From Saprospiraceae bacterium (lineage in GTDB: Bacteria > Bacteroidota > Bacteroidia > Chitinophagales > Saprospiraceae), in assembly GCA_019694255.1 (NCBI GenBank), contig JAIBCI010000040.1:26182-90181 (forward strand): DNA of 64,000 nucleotides, in the 5' to 3' direction. Both the position numbers and the translations under genes were made by a program. The notes below the pieces were generated by a model. That model was given only the letters and a program-made list of their open reading frames with translations. It was not told where the DNA came from and searched no databases. Numbering within the stretch: the stretch's first letter is position 1; each line of letters begins with the position of its first letter. Below, piece after piece: positions 62,762 through 64,000 of this stretch.

Positions 62762-63013
62762 GATATCGAGATTTAGGTGAACAATGAACTTTAATACTAT
62801 AACGTACCTAAATCGGGATTGTATTCTAAAATGTAAAAAATTTAATTTGAGAATAGAATAGTTATTCACAAAGGCTAAAACTAAATATCTATAAAGTAAG
62901 GCACTCCTGAACTGATTAATAATATGCCAGATACAACCTTACGATTGGCCTTAAGATTGAAGCATAATGAAGTTCAGTGATAAGTTCTTTCCTGCGGTAC
63001 AATAATTTTAAAA
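62762..63013. other. 252-base spacer between exbD and tonB
   Basis: No reading frame or clear promoter box seen; AT-rich. Confidence 0.4.
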
Positions 63014-63547
63014 CTAGTGTCCCAGTTCGGCCAATTCGGACTTGTCCGGCCTGGTGATTGTATAGTTTTTTATTCTATGGGCATTGACCACATCAAGTAT
63101 ATCAATGAAGGATTGATATTGCGATGTCTCAACCGGTTTAATGACTACTTCGAGCACTGAATCAGCATGAAATTTCTGCTTCAGGAAACTTAATTTCGCT
63201 TCAAATAGTCGGAACAATTCGAATTTATTGAGCACACTGTCAGTGATCGTCCAATAAGAATCCGACCCATGGTAGTTTAAAGATTGTATATAATATGTAC
63301 CGTTCTTACCAATAAGAACGCTAAGTAACTTATGGTCATCAGGCTTGAATCGCGAGGCTTCACTTTGTTTTTGACTAAAAAGGCTGAGGACTTTTGTTTG
63401 ATTAAACGTTGATGCCAGCATAAAGAAGGTAATCAGAAGAAAACCCAGGTCAACCATCGCTGTAAGGTCCACGCGGGTCTTTCCTAAATGACGTCTTCGG
63501 CGTGATTTTTTTTGGTTATTTGATTGATCAAAATTTGCATCAGCCAT
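63014..63547 (-). CDS. exbD: ExbD/TolR biopolymer transport protein
   Basis: Motor subunit, 177 residues: basic start, one helix holding the proton-carrying Asp (RVDLTAMVDLGFLLITFFML), then a periplasmic domain ending DKSELAELGH. Works with an ExbB not seen in this window and with TonB downstream. Confidence 0.9.
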   Translation of the reverse strand: MADANFDQSNNQKKSRRRRHLGKTRVDLTAMVDLGFLLITFFMLASTFNQTKVLSLFSQKQSEASRFKPDDHKLLSVLIGKNGTYYIQSLNYHGSDSYWTITDSVLNKFELFRLFEAKLSFLKQKFHADSVLEVVIKPVETSQYQSFIDILDVVNAHRIKNYTITRPDKSELAELGH

Positions 63548-63695
63548 AATCTGTATTTTAATAATTGATCACCAATACCTTTTTCGGTAATACCTGTTGC
63601 AATCTCTGTAAAACTTTCGTAGGATTCTACAGCTTTTGCATATCAGTCTTAATAAAGTAACGACTGAATATTGAAATTGCTGTTCTTCGTGGATG

Positions 63696-63869
63696 CTATT
63701 CTATAGTCCTGAGGCTTCGGTATAATCTCCAGATCCCATAGATTAGGAATAAAGTAGCCAGTGAATAATTGTAAATCGGCATTGCTAGCACTGGCCGAAA
63801 AACAACCAGTAATCCGACCCCAATATAAACGACCGATAAAATGATCAGAAAAACTCTTTTTAGCATCAT
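63696..63869 (-). CDS. Small two-helix membrane protein
   Basis: A 57-residue frame: MMLKRVFLIILSVVYIGVGL then a loop with RPVLAM and a second helix (NYSLATLFLIYGIWRLY), ending RSLRTIE. Two ATGs in a row (63869, 63866). Hydrophobic pattern, positive cytosolic ends and a -7 box directly upstream make it credible. Position upstream of exbD; function unknown. Confidence 0.6.
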   Translation of the reverse strand: MMLKRVFLIILSVVYIGVGLLVVFRPVLAMPIYNYSLATLFLIYGIWRLYRSLRTIE

Positions 63870-63874
63870 CGGTG

Positions 63875-63882
63875 CAAAAATA
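63875..63882 (-). promoter_or_regulatory. -7 promoter element 5 bases before a small ORF
   Basis: Minus-strand TATTTTTG fits TAnnTTTG and ends 5 bases before the ATG at 63869, again implying an almost leaderless transcript. Confidence 0.4.
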
Positions 63883-64000
63883 CCAGGAGTGGGGAAATAA
63901 ATCGTGCGATTACAGGATAATAAAGTGTTCTAACATAAACATCAGAGATTATCAATTACAATTCTGATTTACCTTGACCTAAACCTAAACAAAAAAGCCG
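63883..64000. other. 118-base tail without a gene
   Basis: No coding sequence or structure recognised; AT-rich. Confidence 0.4.

Noticed and set aside
1..64000. tRNA, rRNA, insertion sequence or phage
   Set aside because: No cloverleaf, rRNA segment, transposase, integrase or terminal inverted-repeat pair seen by eye on either strand.

Overview
The window looks like an ordinary chromosomal stretch of a free-living, Gram-negative member of the Bacteroidota, most likely near Saprospiria/Chitinophagia (the rank below phylum is a guess). Three things point there. First, many genes have the phylum's TAnnTTTG -7 promoter element just upstream. Second, many families are typical of this phylum: DUF2851, DUF4292, DUF4348-like, a GlmU-like nucleotidyltransferase, an energy-transducer TonB with the short RNKSYGAY N-terminus, a RemB/Wzi-like outer-membrane protein and a TPR histidine kinase. 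Third, the conserved mreBCD-PBP2 and acpP-fabF-rnc gene orders are present. I saw no rRNA, tRNA, CRISPR array, transposase or prophage. G+C is moderate and fairly even, lower in the 11.2-17.4 kb accessory block and in the 57.6-57.8 kb spacer.

Layout. 0-1.2 kb: a DUF1801 protein, then a small XRE regulator translationally coupled to a four-helix membrane protein behind three precisely phased repeats. 1.4-4.1 kb: MoxR ATPase, ribosomal protein L31 type B and a GlmU-like protein, each with its own promoter. 4.1-8.7 kb: SdhB and QueG on the minus strand; DedA, a dicarboxylate/amino-acid symporter and uracil-DNA glycosylase on the plus strand. 8.7-10.6 kb: a LemA-TPM-TPM operon. 10.8-17.3 kb: accessory block with a TPR histidine kinase, a LuxR-type response regulator and three unrecognised exported proteins. 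17.4-21.4 kb: topoisomerase IV subunit A and MurA.

21.5-30.3 kb is one tightly packed minus-strand envelope operon: mreB-mreC-mreD-PBP2-folA-DUF2851-lpxK-RemB-like. It links rod-shape synthesis, lipid A phosphorylation and an outer-membrane protein. 30.4-36.5 kb: a CNNM/CBS transporter-like protein, a minus operon acpP-fabF-rnc ending in a SWIM-less relative of SWIM zinc-finger proteins, and pyruvate kinase. 36.6-43.9 kb: a TPR-DUF4292-EnvC operon, and purH-coaX-outer-membrane protein on the other strand. 44-51.2 kb: a MacB-type permease, a divergent HTH regulator, a two-part FAD/Fe-S dehydrogenase, folC and ubiX. 51.2-57.3 kb: an OmpA lipoprotein, a TMTC-like TPR membrane protein, a phosphopantetheinyl transferase overlapping a lipoprotein gene, 3-hydroxyanthranilate dioxygenase, LpxH and a secreted protein.

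57.3-57.8 kb is a gene-free spacer holding two hairpins, each followed by the same 19-base sequence. 57.8-64 kb (minus strand): an MbnH-like di-heme peroxidase with its MbnP partner, a 3'-5' exonuclease, an OppC-type permease, TonB, ExbD and a small membrane protein of 57 residues.

The core theme is envelope construction: MurA, MreBCD/PBP2, LpxK, LpxH, EnvC, OmpA and TonB/ExbD. The parts worth pursuing are the two-component block with its exported orphans, the hairpin/19-mer pair, the SWIM-less protein, the MbnP/MbnH pair, the 21-bp-phased operator, and residue changes in MurA, ParC and EnvC.
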